DNA of 64,000 nt from an uncultured Eubacteriales bacterium (GTDB lineage: Bacteria > Bacillota > Clostridia > Oscillospirales > Acutalibacteraceae), in contig CAKSQO010000002.1 in NCBI GenBank assembly GCA_934486615.1, forward strand, positions 130,887-194,886, given 5' to 3'. Position numbers and translations under genes: made by a program. The notes under the pieces are model-generated. The model saw only the letters and a program-made list of their open reading frames with translations. It had not been told where the DNA came from and did not search any database. Positions 39,988 through 47,635 of this stretch are shown here, piece after piece; the stretch's first letter is position 1; every line of letters starts with the position of its first letter.

Positions 39988-41150
39988 ATACTCTGCTTTA
40001 CCTTGCGATAATGATATTTTCGGGTATGCTTTTCGGCCGCATTGCCAAGCTTGTAAAGCTGCCTAACGTCACGGGCTACCTTGTCGGAGGTCTGATAATC
40101 GGCCCGAGCGTACTTAATATAATACCCGCCGACGCGATAAGCTCGATGACGATAATATCGAACGTAGCGCTCGGCTTCATCGCCTTTTCGATAGGCAACG
40201 AGTTCAAGATCTCGTATTTCAAGCGCGTCGGCGCGACCCCGATAGTAATTGCGGTGTTCGAGTCGCTGCTGGCGGTCGTCTTCGTTATGGTCGGGCTCAT
40301 CATCGCGGGCTTTGATCTGCCGTTTTCGATAGTGCTCGGCTCCATCGCGGCCGCGACCGCTCCCGCGGCGACGATAATGGTCATTCGCCAGTACAAGGCC
40401 AAAGGCCCGATGACAGAAACGCTGTTAAGCGTTGTGGCGATCGACGACGCGACCGCACTGATATTCTTCGGCATCTGCGTTGCCATCGCGGGCGCGCTCG
40501 GCGGCAAGAGCGAGTCGCTCGGTATGGCGCTGCTCAAGCCCGTTGTCGAAATACTGGGCGCTGTGGTAATCGGCTTTGTGATAGGGCTGCTCATGCTGCT
40601 GCCTTTCAGGTGGTTTAAAAAGGACGGCAACCGCCTGTCGATAATCATAGGCGCTGTATTCCTCGGGGTCGGACTTGCCGACATACTCGGCATATCGAGC
40701 CTGCTGCTGTGCATGGCAATGGGCGCGGCGCTCGCCAACTTCAGCAGCGAGACTGCCTCGATAATGAAGCTTGCCGACGGGCTGACCCCGCCGATATTCC
40801 TGCTGTTCTTCGTCGCCTCGGGCGCCGAGCTGCAGCTGAGCGTTCTGCCGCAGATAGGGCTTGCGGGCGTAATCTATGTCATACTGCGCGTTGTCGGCAA
40901 GGTCGCGGGCGCAGCCTTCGGCGCGGCGATTTGCAAGGCGCAGGCGAGCGTGCGCAAGTACCTCGGTCTGGCGCTTGCACCGCAGGCGGGCGTTGCGATA
41001 GGACTGTCGCTGATTGCCATCACAGCAGTGCCTGAGCACGGCGCGGCGATACGCGCAATAATCCTGTGCGGCACGCTGATCTACGAAATGGTCGGCCCCG
41101 CGCTGTCAAAGTTCGCACTCAAAAAAGCAGGCGAGATAACCGAAAGCTGA
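39984..41150 (+). CDS. CPA2-family cation/proton antiporter
   Basis: A 388-residue integral membrane protein of the Kef/NapA type with about 12 helices. The first conserved block is LVKLPNVTGYLVGGLIIGPS; the ion-binding region is VVAIDDATALIFFGICVAI, with the double-Asp typical of electrogenic CPA2 exchangers. LLLCMAMGAALANF and the late APQAGVAIGLSLIAI segment are also characteristic. There is no C-terminal RCK domain, so regulation may come from the translationally coupled PII-like protein. Exchange of Na+ or K+ for H+ is inferred from family. Confidence 0.88.
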   Translation: MNTLLYLAIMIFSGMLFGRIAKLVKLPNVTGYLVGGLIIGPSVLNIIPADAISSMTIISNVALGFIAFSIGNEFKISYFKRVGATPIVIAVFESLLAVVFVMVGLIIAGFDLPFSIVLGSIAAATAPAATIMVIRQYKAKGPMTETLLSVVAIDDATALIFFGICVAIAGALGGKSESLGMALLKPVVEILGAVVIGFVIGLLMLLPFRWFKKDGNRLSIIIGAVFLGVGLADILGISSLLLCMAMGAALANFSSETASIMKLADGLTPPIFLLFFVASGAELQLSVLPQIGLAGVIYVILRVVGKVAGAAFGAAICKAQASVRKYLGLALAPQAGVAIGLSLIAITAVPEHGAAIRAIILCGTLIYEMVGPALSKFALKKAGEITES

Positions 41151-41184
41151 CCGCGCTGCCGCTTAAATCATCTGCCGCACTGCA

Positions 41185-41325
41185 TAAAAAACGGCTCTCA
41201 CTTAAAAAGACCGAGTGAGAGCCGTTGATTTTTGCCTTGAAAACAGATATAAGCTGATCCGCGGGCGCGTTGGGGGTGGGGGGTGATGAGTGGGAGCTCA
41301 TCGTGCGGCCGCGTAACAGCTTATT
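41185..41325 (-). ncRNA. Candidate structured small RNA with a C-rich single-stranded stretch
   Basis: A minus-strand promoter at 41333-41361 would give a transcript starting near 41325 and ending in the T run at about 41186. The predicted RNA has an outer stem ATAAGCTG / CAGCTTAT, an inner stem CGCGG / CCGCG, a tip hairpin GATGAG-CTCCCA-CTCATC and an unpaired CACCCCCCACCCCCAA stretch, then a linker and a strong terminator hairpin. Promoter, nested symmetry and terminator all agree. No known RNA family was recognised. Confidence 0.5.
41191..41233. terminator. Bidirectional terminator, antiporter gene and candidate small RNA
   Basis: ACGGCTCTCACT (41191-41202) pairs perfectly with AGTGAGAGCCGT (41214-41225). 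Plus strand is followed by TGATTTTT, minus strand by TTTTTT. Confidence 0.88.
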
Positions 41326-41332
41326 GGTATAG

Positions 41333-41361
41333 ATTATAGTTTGCGCCCGCATAAATGACAA
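41333..41361 (-). promoter_or_regulatory. Promoter of the candidate small RNA
   Basis: Minus-strand TTGTCA, 17-base spacer, TATAAT, with no gene on that strand before the terminator. Confidence 0.6.
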
Positions 41362-41538
41362 TATTTGACGGTAAAATGTGACCTAAAGGTAAAAAATCAG
41401 AACCGTATTGACAAATGGAAACTCCCGTGCCGCAAGTGCCCGACCGACGCTGACCGCCGTTGCCGTCGCAATCCTTTGCAAGCGTGCGTTTGCCATAATT
41501 TTCAATCGTCAAAAAAGTGTAATATTACCCCGAATATG

Positions 41539-41567
41539 TTGATTTACATAATTTCTTGTGTTAAAAT
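41539..41567 (+). promoter_or_regulatory. Promoter of the MBOAT/DHHW unit
   Basis: TTGATT, 17-base spacer, TAAAAT; start near 41574, about 70 bases upstream of the ATG, with a CCGG hairpin in the leader. Confidence 0.65.
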
Positions 41568-41644
41568 GTAGTTTGGTATCCGGGCGCGGTAAAACCGGAC
41601 ACATTTTTGACGTTTATCAATTCTTTCAGAGGACGGAGCGCACA

Positions 41645-43108
41645 ATGGTATTCTCAAGCCTGACCTTTTTTCTGGTGTTTTTAACACTCAACCTGATATG
41701 CTACTCTTTTGCCAAGGACATTCGCAGCAAGAATATCGTTATGCTCGTGTTTTCGCTCGTGTTCTACACCTGGGGCGAGCCGAAATATGTCCTGCTGTTG
41801 CTTGCAATGGTGGGCGTAAACTGGCTGATGTCACTGCTTATCGAGAAGCACCGTAAAACCAAACTCGCGCGCCTGTGGCTCGTGATTTCGTGCGTCTTCA
41901 GCCTCGGAATGCTTGCGATATTCAAGTATTCAAACCTCATTACCTCGACTTTTTCGTTCATTTTCGGCGATTTTGTGACGAACATCGCCCTGCCCATCGG
42001 CATTTCGTTCTACACGTTCCAGATTCTTTCCTACGTCATCGACGTCTACCGCGGCGAAGTGCCCGCGCAGCACTCGTTCTGGCGGCTGCTGCTGTACGTC
42101 AGCCTGTTCCACCAGTGCATCGCAGGGCCGATAGTACGCTACCGTGACGTCGAGCGCGAGATAACCTCGCGCCGCATGACGGGCGAGGATTTCAGCCGCG
42201 GCGTGACCCGCTTCGCGGTCGGTCTTGGCAAAAAGGCGATGCTTGCCAACGCGTGTGCAAAGGTCGCCGACACGATACTGCTCAGCGACTCGCAGTTGAG
42301 CGATATGACAAAGCTGAGCAAAAACCTCGAGCAGCTCGCCTCAAAGCCCGCCGCCATGCTGTGGCTCGGCGTGCTGATGTATATGCTGTTTATCTACCTC
42401 GATTTCTCCGCCTACTCCGATATGGCTATCGGAATGGGGCTTATGATAGGCTTCCACTATAAAGAGAACTTCAACTACCCTTATGTTGCGTCGAGCGTCA
42501 CCGACTTTTGGCGCAGATGGCACATTTCGCTGAGCAGCTTCTTCCGCGATTACGTCTATATACCGCTCGGCGGCAACCGAAAGGGTCTGCCGCGCAAGCT
42601 GTTCAATATGTTCGTGGTCTGGTTCTTAACAGGGCTGTGGCACGGCGCAAGCTGGAACTTCGTGCTGTGGGGGCTTTACTTCTTTGTGTTCCTCGTTATC
42701 GAGAATCTCGGTCTGCGCGACAAACTCGCAAAAGCGCCCAAGTTCGTCGGCCACCTCTATCTGCTGCTGGTTGTGTTCTTTGGCTGGATTCTGTTCCGCT
42801 TTACGAATATGAGCGCCGCGCGGACAGTTTTCAAGGGGCTGTTCGGCCTGAACGGCAACGGCTTTACGAGCTTTGAGGCCAACGCGATGTGGCTTAACTA
42901 CATCTTCTTCCTCATCGTCGCGATAGTCTCCGTCACGCCGCTTATCAAAAATCTGGGCGCAAAGCTCACGGCTGTCAGCGAGAAAAACGGTGTCGTGGCC
43001 GTCGTATACGGCGTGTCGCAGATACTTGTGCCGACCGTGCTGATAATTCTCAGCACCATGGCGCTTGTGGGCAACAGCTACAATCCGTTCATTTACTTCA
43101 GATTTTAA
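41645..43108 (+). CDS. MBOAT-family O-acyltransferase (AlgI/DltB-like)
   Basis: A 487-residue membrane protein with about ten helices that carries acyl groups across the membrane for attachment to surface polymers. N-terminal SLTFFLVFLTLNLICYSFAK and the FYTFQILSYVIDVYRGEV block are typical. The catalytic histidine region is WFLTGLWHGASWNFVLWGLY. Start at 41645 has GGAG six bases upstream; a longer reading would cross the promoter. The next gene, 12 bases on, encodes an AlgJ/AlgX-like partner, so the pair probably O-acetylates an extracellular polysaccharide or cell-wall polymer. Confidence 0.93.
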   Translation: MVFSSLTFFLVFLTLNLICYSFAKDIRSKNIVMLVFSLVFYTWGEPKYVLLLLAMVGVNWLMSLLIEKHRKTKLARLWLVISCVFSLGMLAIFKYSNLITSTFSFIFGDFVTNIALPIGISFYTFQILSYVIDVYRGEVPAQHSFWRLLLYVSLFHQCIAGPIVRYRDVEREITSRRMTGEDFSRGVTRFAVGLGKKAMLANACAKVADTILLSDSQLSDMTKLSKNLEQLASKPAAMLWLGVLMYMLFIYLDFSAYSDMAIGMGLMIGFHYKENFNYPYVASSVTDFWRRWHISLSSFFRDYVYIPLGGNRKGLPRKLFNMFVVWFLTGLWHGASWNFVLWGLYFFVFLVIENLGLRDKLAKAPKFVGHLYLLLVVFFGWILFRFTNMSAARTVFKGLFGLNGNGFTSFEANAMWLNYIFFLIVAIVSVTPLIKNLGAKLTAVSEKNGVVAVVYGVSQILVPTVLIILSTMALVGNSYNPFIYFRF

Positions 43109-43120
43109 GGAGGGCGCGAA

Positions 43121-44467
43121 ATGAAAAACAACCGTTTTAAATTCATCGTCAACGCCCTCAAGTCAAGCCTTTTCGTGCTCACACTCATCGTCGGGCTTAT
43201 CGTTTCGATGCTTATTCCGCTGCGCCCGACCTACTCAGAGAATGAAAAGCGCGAGCTTACCAAGTTCCCCGCCCTGACTGCGTCGAGCCTTGCCGACGGC
43301 AGCTTTTTCGCGGGAATCGACACCTGGTTTGCCGACACCTTCCCGTTCAGAGAAGCGATGATCTCGGCCTACGGCGGCATCGAAGATCTGTACGGCTTAC
43401 ACACGACCAAGGTGCACGGCAAGGTCGACGACGGCGACGATATTCCCGACACGCCGAGCAAGGCGGGGGCTTCGTCGGGGGCTTCGTCGGGCACGGCGTC
43501 CTCCGGCTCATCGAGCACGGGCAGCTCCTCCGCCGCTTCGTCGCAGGATAACGAGCCCGCCGAGCAGGGGCTGTCGATGGGCGGTGTACTGCTTATCAAG
43601 AACGCCGCTTACGAATACTATAACTTCAACAAATCGTGCGCCGACCGCTATTCCGCAGCCGTCACAAACGCGGCCAACCGCTTGAACGGCATCTCAAACG
43701 TCTATGATATGGTCGTGCCGACGAGCATCGGAATCACGCTCAACGAGGCCACGCGTAAGAGCATTAACAGCTCCGACCAGCAAAAGGCCATCAACTACAT
43801 CTACGGCTCGATGGGCGACGGGGTCAAGACGGTAAACGTCTACGACACGCTCATGAGCCACCGCAGCGAGTACATTTTCTTCCGCACCGACCACCACTGG
43901 ACGCAGCTGGGCGCTTACTACGCCTATCAGCAGTTCGCAAACCGCGCCAAGTTCATGCCCATTGAGCAGAGCCGCTACTCCACCGTCACCTACGACGGCT
44001 TCCTCGGCTCGTTCTATGCGGCGACGAAGAAGGACGCGACACTCGCCGCCACTCCCGACTCTATCACAGCGTTCAAGCTCATCAATAACGCGTCGATGAA
44101 TGTCGTAGGCAAAAACGGCTCCTCATTCTCGTGGCCCATAATCGGCGACCCGACCAAGTCGGCGGAGAACCTCAAGTACGCGGCGACGTTCATCGGAGGC
44201 GACAATCCGCTGTCGACGATCACAAACAACGACCTTCCCGAGGGCGACTCGTGCATACTGGTCAAGGAGTCGTTCGGCAACGCGTTCGCTCCCCTGCTAA
44301 TTCCGCATTATAAGAACATCTACGTCGTCGACTACCGCTACTACAAGGGCGGACTCATCCGGCTTGCGCAGGAAAAGGGCGTAAAGGACGTGATCTTCTT
44401 AAACAACATCTCAGCCACGCGCACTTCAGCCCGTGTGACCGAGATGGAAAACCTCATCAACCGCTGA
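43121..44467 (+). CDS. DHHW-family (AlgJ/AlgX-like) O-acetylation protein
   Basis: A 448-residue protein with an N-terminal signal/anchor helix (SSLFVLTLIVGLIVSMLIPL), then an SGNH-hydrolase-like domain. The DHHW motif appears in YIFFRTDHHWTQLGAYYAY and a late CILVKESFGNAFAPLL supplies the block with the usual catalytic serine. A Ser/Gly/Ala-rich linker at about 110-150 is low complexity and probably flexible. Together with the MBOAT protein it forms an AlgI/AlgJ-type system that places acetyl groups on polysaccharide outside the cell. The acceptor polymer is unknown; the EPS locus at the other end of the window is one candidate. Confidence 0.88.
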   Translation: MKNNRFKFIVNALKSSLFVLTLIVGLIVSMLIPLRPTYSENEKRELTKFPALTASSLADGSFFAGIDTWFADTFPFREAMISAYGGIEDLYGLHTTKVHGKVDDGDDIPDTPSKAGASSGASSGTASSGSSSTGSSSAASSQDNEPAEQGLSMGGVLLIKNAAYEYYNFNKSCADRYSAAVTNAANRLNGISNVYDMVVPTSIGITLNEATRKSINSSDQQKAINYIYGSMGDGVKTVNVYDTLMSHRSEYIFFRTDHHWTQLGAYYAYQQFANRAKFMPIEQSRYSTVTYDGFLGSFYAATKKDATLAATPDSITAFKLINNASMNVVGKNGSSFSWPIIGDPTKSAENLKYAATFIGGDNPLSTITNNDLPEGDSCILVKESFGNAFAPLLIPHYKNIYVVDYRYYKGGLIRLAQEKGVKDVIFLNNISATRTSARVTEMENLINR

Positions 44468-44483
44468 TATTTTAAATAATTGC

Positions 44484-44535
44484 AAAACCGCGTCGGACAA
44501 GACATTCATTGCCTTTTGCCCGACGCGGTTTTTAT
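44484..44535 (+). terminator. Terminator of the MBOAT/DHHW unit
   Basis: AAAACCGCGTCGG pairs perfectly with CCGACGCGGTTTT, ending in T5; 23-base loop. Confidence 0.85.
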
Positions 44536-44650
44536 AATTATTAAGATTTAACAGATTATTTACAATAAAATATGTAGTTTTTTTAACAAAGCTGTGTTAT
44601 ACTGTAAAATGTGGTAATTTTGATTTTTCCCGAAAGGTAGGGTGTTAAAT

Positions 44651-46063
44651 ATGAGAAAGACGAAGATAATCTGCACCATCGGTCCTGCGAGCGATAACGA
44701 GGAGACTCTGACCCAACTGTGCTTGAACGGCATGAACGTGGCAAGGCTGAACTTCTCCCACGGAACTCACGCCGAGCATCAGCAGAAGATCGACCTCATT
44801 AAAAAGGTACGTGAAAAGCTCGATATGCCCATCGCTATCATGCTTGACACCAAAGGTCCCGAATACCGCATCGGCACGTTCAAGGACGGCGCGGTGCAGC
44901 TTAAAGACGGCGACACCTTCACCTTCACCACCGACGACATCGAGGGCGACAGCTCCCGCGTTTCGGTCAGCTACAAGGGGCTTATTGACGAGCTGAACGA
45001 AGGCGATAAGATTCTCGTCAACAACGGCCTCGTCATCTTCCGCGTTGAAAAGATCAGCGGCAACGACGCGCAGTGCGTTGTTGAAGTCGGCGGTGACCTA
45101 TCCAACCGCAAGAGCATGAGCTTTCCCGACAAGGTGCTGCATCAGGACTATCTCAGCGAGCAGGACAAAAGCGACCTGCTTTTCGGCATCGAGAATGACG
45201 TAGACTTCGTCGCCTGCTCCTTCGTTTCAGGCAAGCAGGACCTCGAGGACGTGAAGAACTTTCTCAAGGCAAACGGCGGCGGCGACATCGACCTCATTGC
45301 CAAAATCGAGAACCGCGCAGGCGTAAACAACATCGAGAGCATATGCGAGGCCTGCGACGGCATTATGATCGCGCGCGGCGACCTCGGCGTTGAAATTCCG
45401 TTTGTCGAGCTGCCCGCCATCCAAAAGCTGCTGATAACCAAGTGCCGCCTGCTCGGCAAGCGCGTTATCACCGCGACCGAAATGCTCGAGTCGATGATAA
45501 AGAATCCGCGCCCGACCCGTGCCGAGATCTCCGACGTCGCCAACGCGGTCTACGACGGTACGAGCGCCGTCATGCTCTCGGGTGAGAGCGCTGCGGGCAA
45601 GTACCCCGTGCAGACCGTGCGAATTATGGCGCAGATCGTCGAGGAGACCGAGAATAACATTCATTACGAGCGCCTCTTTGCGACCTCCGAGTTCAAGATA
45701 AAGAACCTCGTCGACGCTATCTCTCACGCGACCTGCGGAATGGCGATCGACATCAACGCAAAGTCCATCGTCGTCTGCTCCCGCTCGGGTATGACGGTCA
45801 GAATGGTCTCGCGTTTCAGGTGCCCGATCGACATCATCGGCCTTACGCCTGCCAAAAAGGTGTGGTATAAGCTCGCGCTGTCGTGGGGAGTGACCCCCGT
45901 TATGAGCGAATCGTTCACCTCGACAGAGGTGCTGTTCTACCACGCGGTCGCGGCGGCGAAGAAGCTGCAGGGGCTCACCTCGGGCGACAACGTCGTCATC
46001 ACCGGCGGCATCACCAACGGCAGCTCGGGCAACACGAACCTTATCAAGGTCGAGACTATCTGA
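44651..46063 (+). CDS. pyk: Pyruvate kinase
   Basis: A 470-residue pyruvate kinase, converting phosphoenolpyruvate and ADP to pyruvate and ATP. The N-terminus MRKTKIICTIGPASDNEETL, the domain segment MNVARLNFSHGTHAEH, and the catalytic block DLIAKIENRAGVNNIESI then GIMIARGDLGVEIPF are all intact; the active-site MLESMIKNPRPTRAEISDVANAV is present. It lacks the extra C-terminal PEP-utiliser domain of Bacillus-type enzymes. Start ATG 44651 is used; the GTG nine bases earlier sits within the ribosome-site region. It precedes the Dabb gene by 13 bases. Confidence 0.97.
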   Translation: MRKTKIICTIGPASDNEETLTQLCLNGMNVARLNFSHGTHAEHQQKIDLIKKVREKLDMPIAIMLDTKGPEYRIGTFKDGAVQLKDGDTFTFTTDDIEGDSSRVSVSYKGLIDELNEGDKILVNNGLVIFRVEKISGNDAQCVVEVGGDLSNRKSMSFPDKVLHQDYLSEQDKSDLLFGIENDVDFVACSFVSGKQDLEDVKNFLKANGGGDIDLIAKIENRAGVNNIESICEACDGIMIARGDLGVEIPFVELPAIQKLLITKCRLLGKRVITATEMLESMIKNPRPTRAEISDVANAVYDGTSAVMLSGESAAGKYPVQTVRIMAQIVEETENNIHYERLFATSEFKIKNLVDAISHATCGMAIDINAKSIVVCSRSGMTVRMVSRFRCPIDIIGLTPAKKVWYKLALSWGVTPVMSESFTSTEVLFYHAVAAAKKLQGLTSGDNVVITGGITNGSSGNTNLIKVETI

Positions 46064-46076
46064 GGGGGCAGTTTTT

Positions 46077-46379
46077 GTGGTAAAGCACATCATTCTGTGG
46101 AGACTTAACGAGGCGCTCTCCGGCGAGGAAAAAGCCGCCGTCAAGGCGGGCATAAAAGAGGGGCTCGAGGGCCTTAAAGGCCGTATACCCGGCCTTGTCG
46201 ACATCGTAGTCCGCACCGAGCGGCTGCCAAGCTCCAACGTCGACGTTATGCTCGACTCGACCTTCACCGACGAAGCGGCGCTGCGCGGCTACAGCACGCA
46301 CCCCGAGCACGTCGCCGTCGCCGACGGAAAAGTCCGCCCGTACACCGCCCTGCGCGCCTGTATGGACTACGAGATTTAA
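46077..46379 (+). CDS. Dabb (dimeric alpha/beta barrel) domain protein
   Basis: A 100-residue protein of the Dabb family: the opening VKHIILWRLNEALSGEEKA carries the conserved histidine and tryptophan, and YSTHPEHVAVADGKVRP is the second hallmark. Dabb proteins form dimers and are seen in stress responses and small-molecule chemistry; catalytic function is unknown here. It starts with GTG 46077 after a GGGGG ribosome site and is co-transcribed with pyk. Confidence 0.88.
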   Translation: MVKHIILWRLNEALSGEEKAAVKAGIKEGLEGLKGRIPGLVDIVVRTERLPSSNVDVMLDSTFTDEAALRGYSTHPEHVAVADGKVRPYTALRACMDYEI

Positions 46380-46442
46380 AGCGCGGCTTGCGTCGGCTTT
46401 TGTGATTTATAAGCGGCACGTCCGCTGAAACGCGATATTTTT

Positions 46443-46477
46443 CAGCGCCCGGCAGAGCTTTGCCGAGCGCTGTTTTT
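46443..46477 (+). terminator. Terminator of the pyk-Dabb unit
   Basis: CAGCGC-C-CGGCA pairs with TGCCG-A-GCGCTG, then TTTTT. Confidence 0.8.
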
Positions 46478-46668
46478 ATGCTCAAAAGTATTCTTTGCGG
46501 ATAGCTTACGTCTGTTTATGCATAATCCGCAAAAAAGGAGGGCGCCCGACGTAGGGAAAGATCCCGCCGGGCGCTTTTTGAGAGGGTATGAACCTTTATC
46601 AGGGCGAAACGGGTAGCTGACGCCCGCCTCGCTCTTGAGTTTATATTACCGTTTATCGGAAAAGAATG
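46478..46668. other. Non-coding region with hairpins, possible small-RNA region
   Basis: Contains TTTGCGGAT / ATCCGCAAA (9 bp) and, at 46542-46574, GCGCCCG / CGGGCGC followed by TTTTT on the plus strand and CCTCCTTTTTT on the minus strand. No gene is evident on either strand. A minus-strand transcript from a TAATAT box near 46648 to this hairpin is conceivable. Confidence 0.35.
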
Positions 46669-46707
46669 CTTAAACAGACTGTTAACGAACTATTAACAAT
46701 CTGTAAA
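46669..46707 (-). promoter_or_regulatory. Four 11-bp-spaced TT-n-A-n-A repeats, PhoP-box-like
   Basis: On the minus strand TTTACA, TTAATA, TTAACA and TTTAAG recur exactly every 11 bases (from 46707, 46696, 46685, 46674). This fits the Bacillus PhoP core box of four TT(A/T)A(C/T)A repeats with 5-base spacers. Because of the dyad, the plus strand also reads as TAAACA/TTAACG/TTAACA/TAAACA. No gene start lies in the expected place on either side. Confidence 0.4.
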
Positions 46708-46734
46708 CAATTTTCACTTCGGATAAATACCGCA

Positions 46735-46772
46735 CAAAAAAACCAACCTGCGCGTGCGAGGTTGGTTTTTTC
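46735..46772. terminator. Bidirectional terminator downstream of the mgtC-like gene
   Basis: AACCAACCT (46741-46749) and AGGTTGGTT (46759-46767), with T runs on both strands; it ends the minus-strand mgtC transcript. Confidence 0.85.
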
Positions 46773-46787
46773 TTACAAATGCGAAGC

Positions 46788-47441
46788 TCATTCGTCGGCG
46801 ACGTAGGCGACATGGTCGATCTTGAGCAGCTCATCAAAGTTGAACGGGCGGCTCTTATCGGATGCGATGCTCAGGCCGAGGTTGCCGTCACGGCCGCTCT
46901 TGGGCGCGATGACCTGGTAGTTCGGTTCCTCCCCCATCAGCTTGCCGATCGCATTGATGACATCGTTGGTCGAATAGAGGTCGTCAATTTCGACATAGAC
47001 TGCTTCGTTGGAGCTTTTGGTCTTTTCAAGCTTTGCAAGCAGGACTATCGCGATAAGATACAGCGCGGTGACGATGATAACGCCGGTATAGAAGCCGTAG
47101 CCGATCGCCACGCCGATGGTCGCTGTCGCCCAAACGCCCGCCGCGGTGGTAAGTCCCGAAATCATATGGTTGCTTTTGAGAATAATCATACCAGCGCCGA
47201 GGAAGCCGACGCCCGAAACGACCTGCGCGGGGATACGGAACACGTCGCCCGTCAGATTCATCATCTGCGCGACGTAAACGCTGGTCATCGAGGTCATGCA
47301 AGCGCCGAGACACACCAGAACATGAGTCCTCATACCGGCGGCGCGGCCGTGCTTTGCGCGCTCACGGCCGATGATTATGCCGATAGCGACGGCGACGACA
47401 GATTTTATGAGCACTTCAAGAATTGTTGCTGTATCAAACAC
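46788..47441 (-). CDS. MgtC/SapB family membrane protein
   Basis: A 217-residue protein. The N-terminal domain of four to five helices has the family blocks GIIIGRERAKHGRAAGMRTH and QVVSGVGFLGAGMIIL, plus LTTAAGVWATATIGVAIGYG. The C-terminal soluble part (from about residue 145) resembles the small ACT-like MgtC tail. The family is tied to survival at low Mg2+ and to modulation of the F-type ATP synthase in some bacteria. It starts with GTG 47441, six bases after GGAGGG, and has its own promoter. No magnesium transporter is adjacent. Confidence 0.88.
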   Translation of the reverse strand: MFDTATILEVLIKSVVAVAIGIIIGRERAKHGRAAGMRTHVLVCLGACMTSMTSVYVAQMMNLTGDVFRIPAQVVSGVGFLGAGMIILKSNHMISGLTTAAGVWATATIGVAIGYGFYTGVIIVTALYLIAIVLLAKLEKTKSSNEAVYVEIDDLYSTNDVINAIGKLMGEEPNYQVIAPKSGRDGNLGLSIASDKSRPFNFDELLKIDHVAYVADE

Positions 47442-47479
47442 TGCTGTCCCTCCAATCAGCTGAAATTAAAATATCTTAT

Positions 47480-47508
47480 ATTATAGCAGCTTTTGCCGTT
47501 TTTTTCAA
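47480..47508 (-). promoter_or_regulatory. Promoter of the mgtC-like gene
   Basis: Minus-strand TTGAAA, 17-base spacer, TATAAT; the leader is only about 32 bases, too short for a magnesium riboswitch. Confidence 0.75.
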
Positions 47509-47555
47509 GACCAAAGCCAAAATAATTTACATTTTCGGACATTTGAATTTTCGGG

Positions 47556-47584
47556 TTGTTTCGCGGCGCAAAAGGCATTATAAT
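47556..47584 (+). promoter_or_regulatory. Promoter of the metallophosphoesterase gene
   Basis: TTGTTT, 17-base spacer, TATAAT, about 45 bases upstream of the ATG. Confidence 0.65.
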
Positions 47585-47635
47585 ATAAATTACAAATCAT
47601 AATCCTTGCACCCGTTTTGGGCGGTGATATATTCT

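Noticed and set aside
46560..46640. Resemblance to a cyclic-di-GMP or preQ1 riboswitch
   Set aside because: Short GGGCGAAAC-type matches do not extend to either consensus and no gene follows on that strand.
47442..47480. Magnesium (M-box) riboswitch upstream of the mgtC-like gene
   Set aside because: The promoter leaves a leader of only about 30 bases, far too short.
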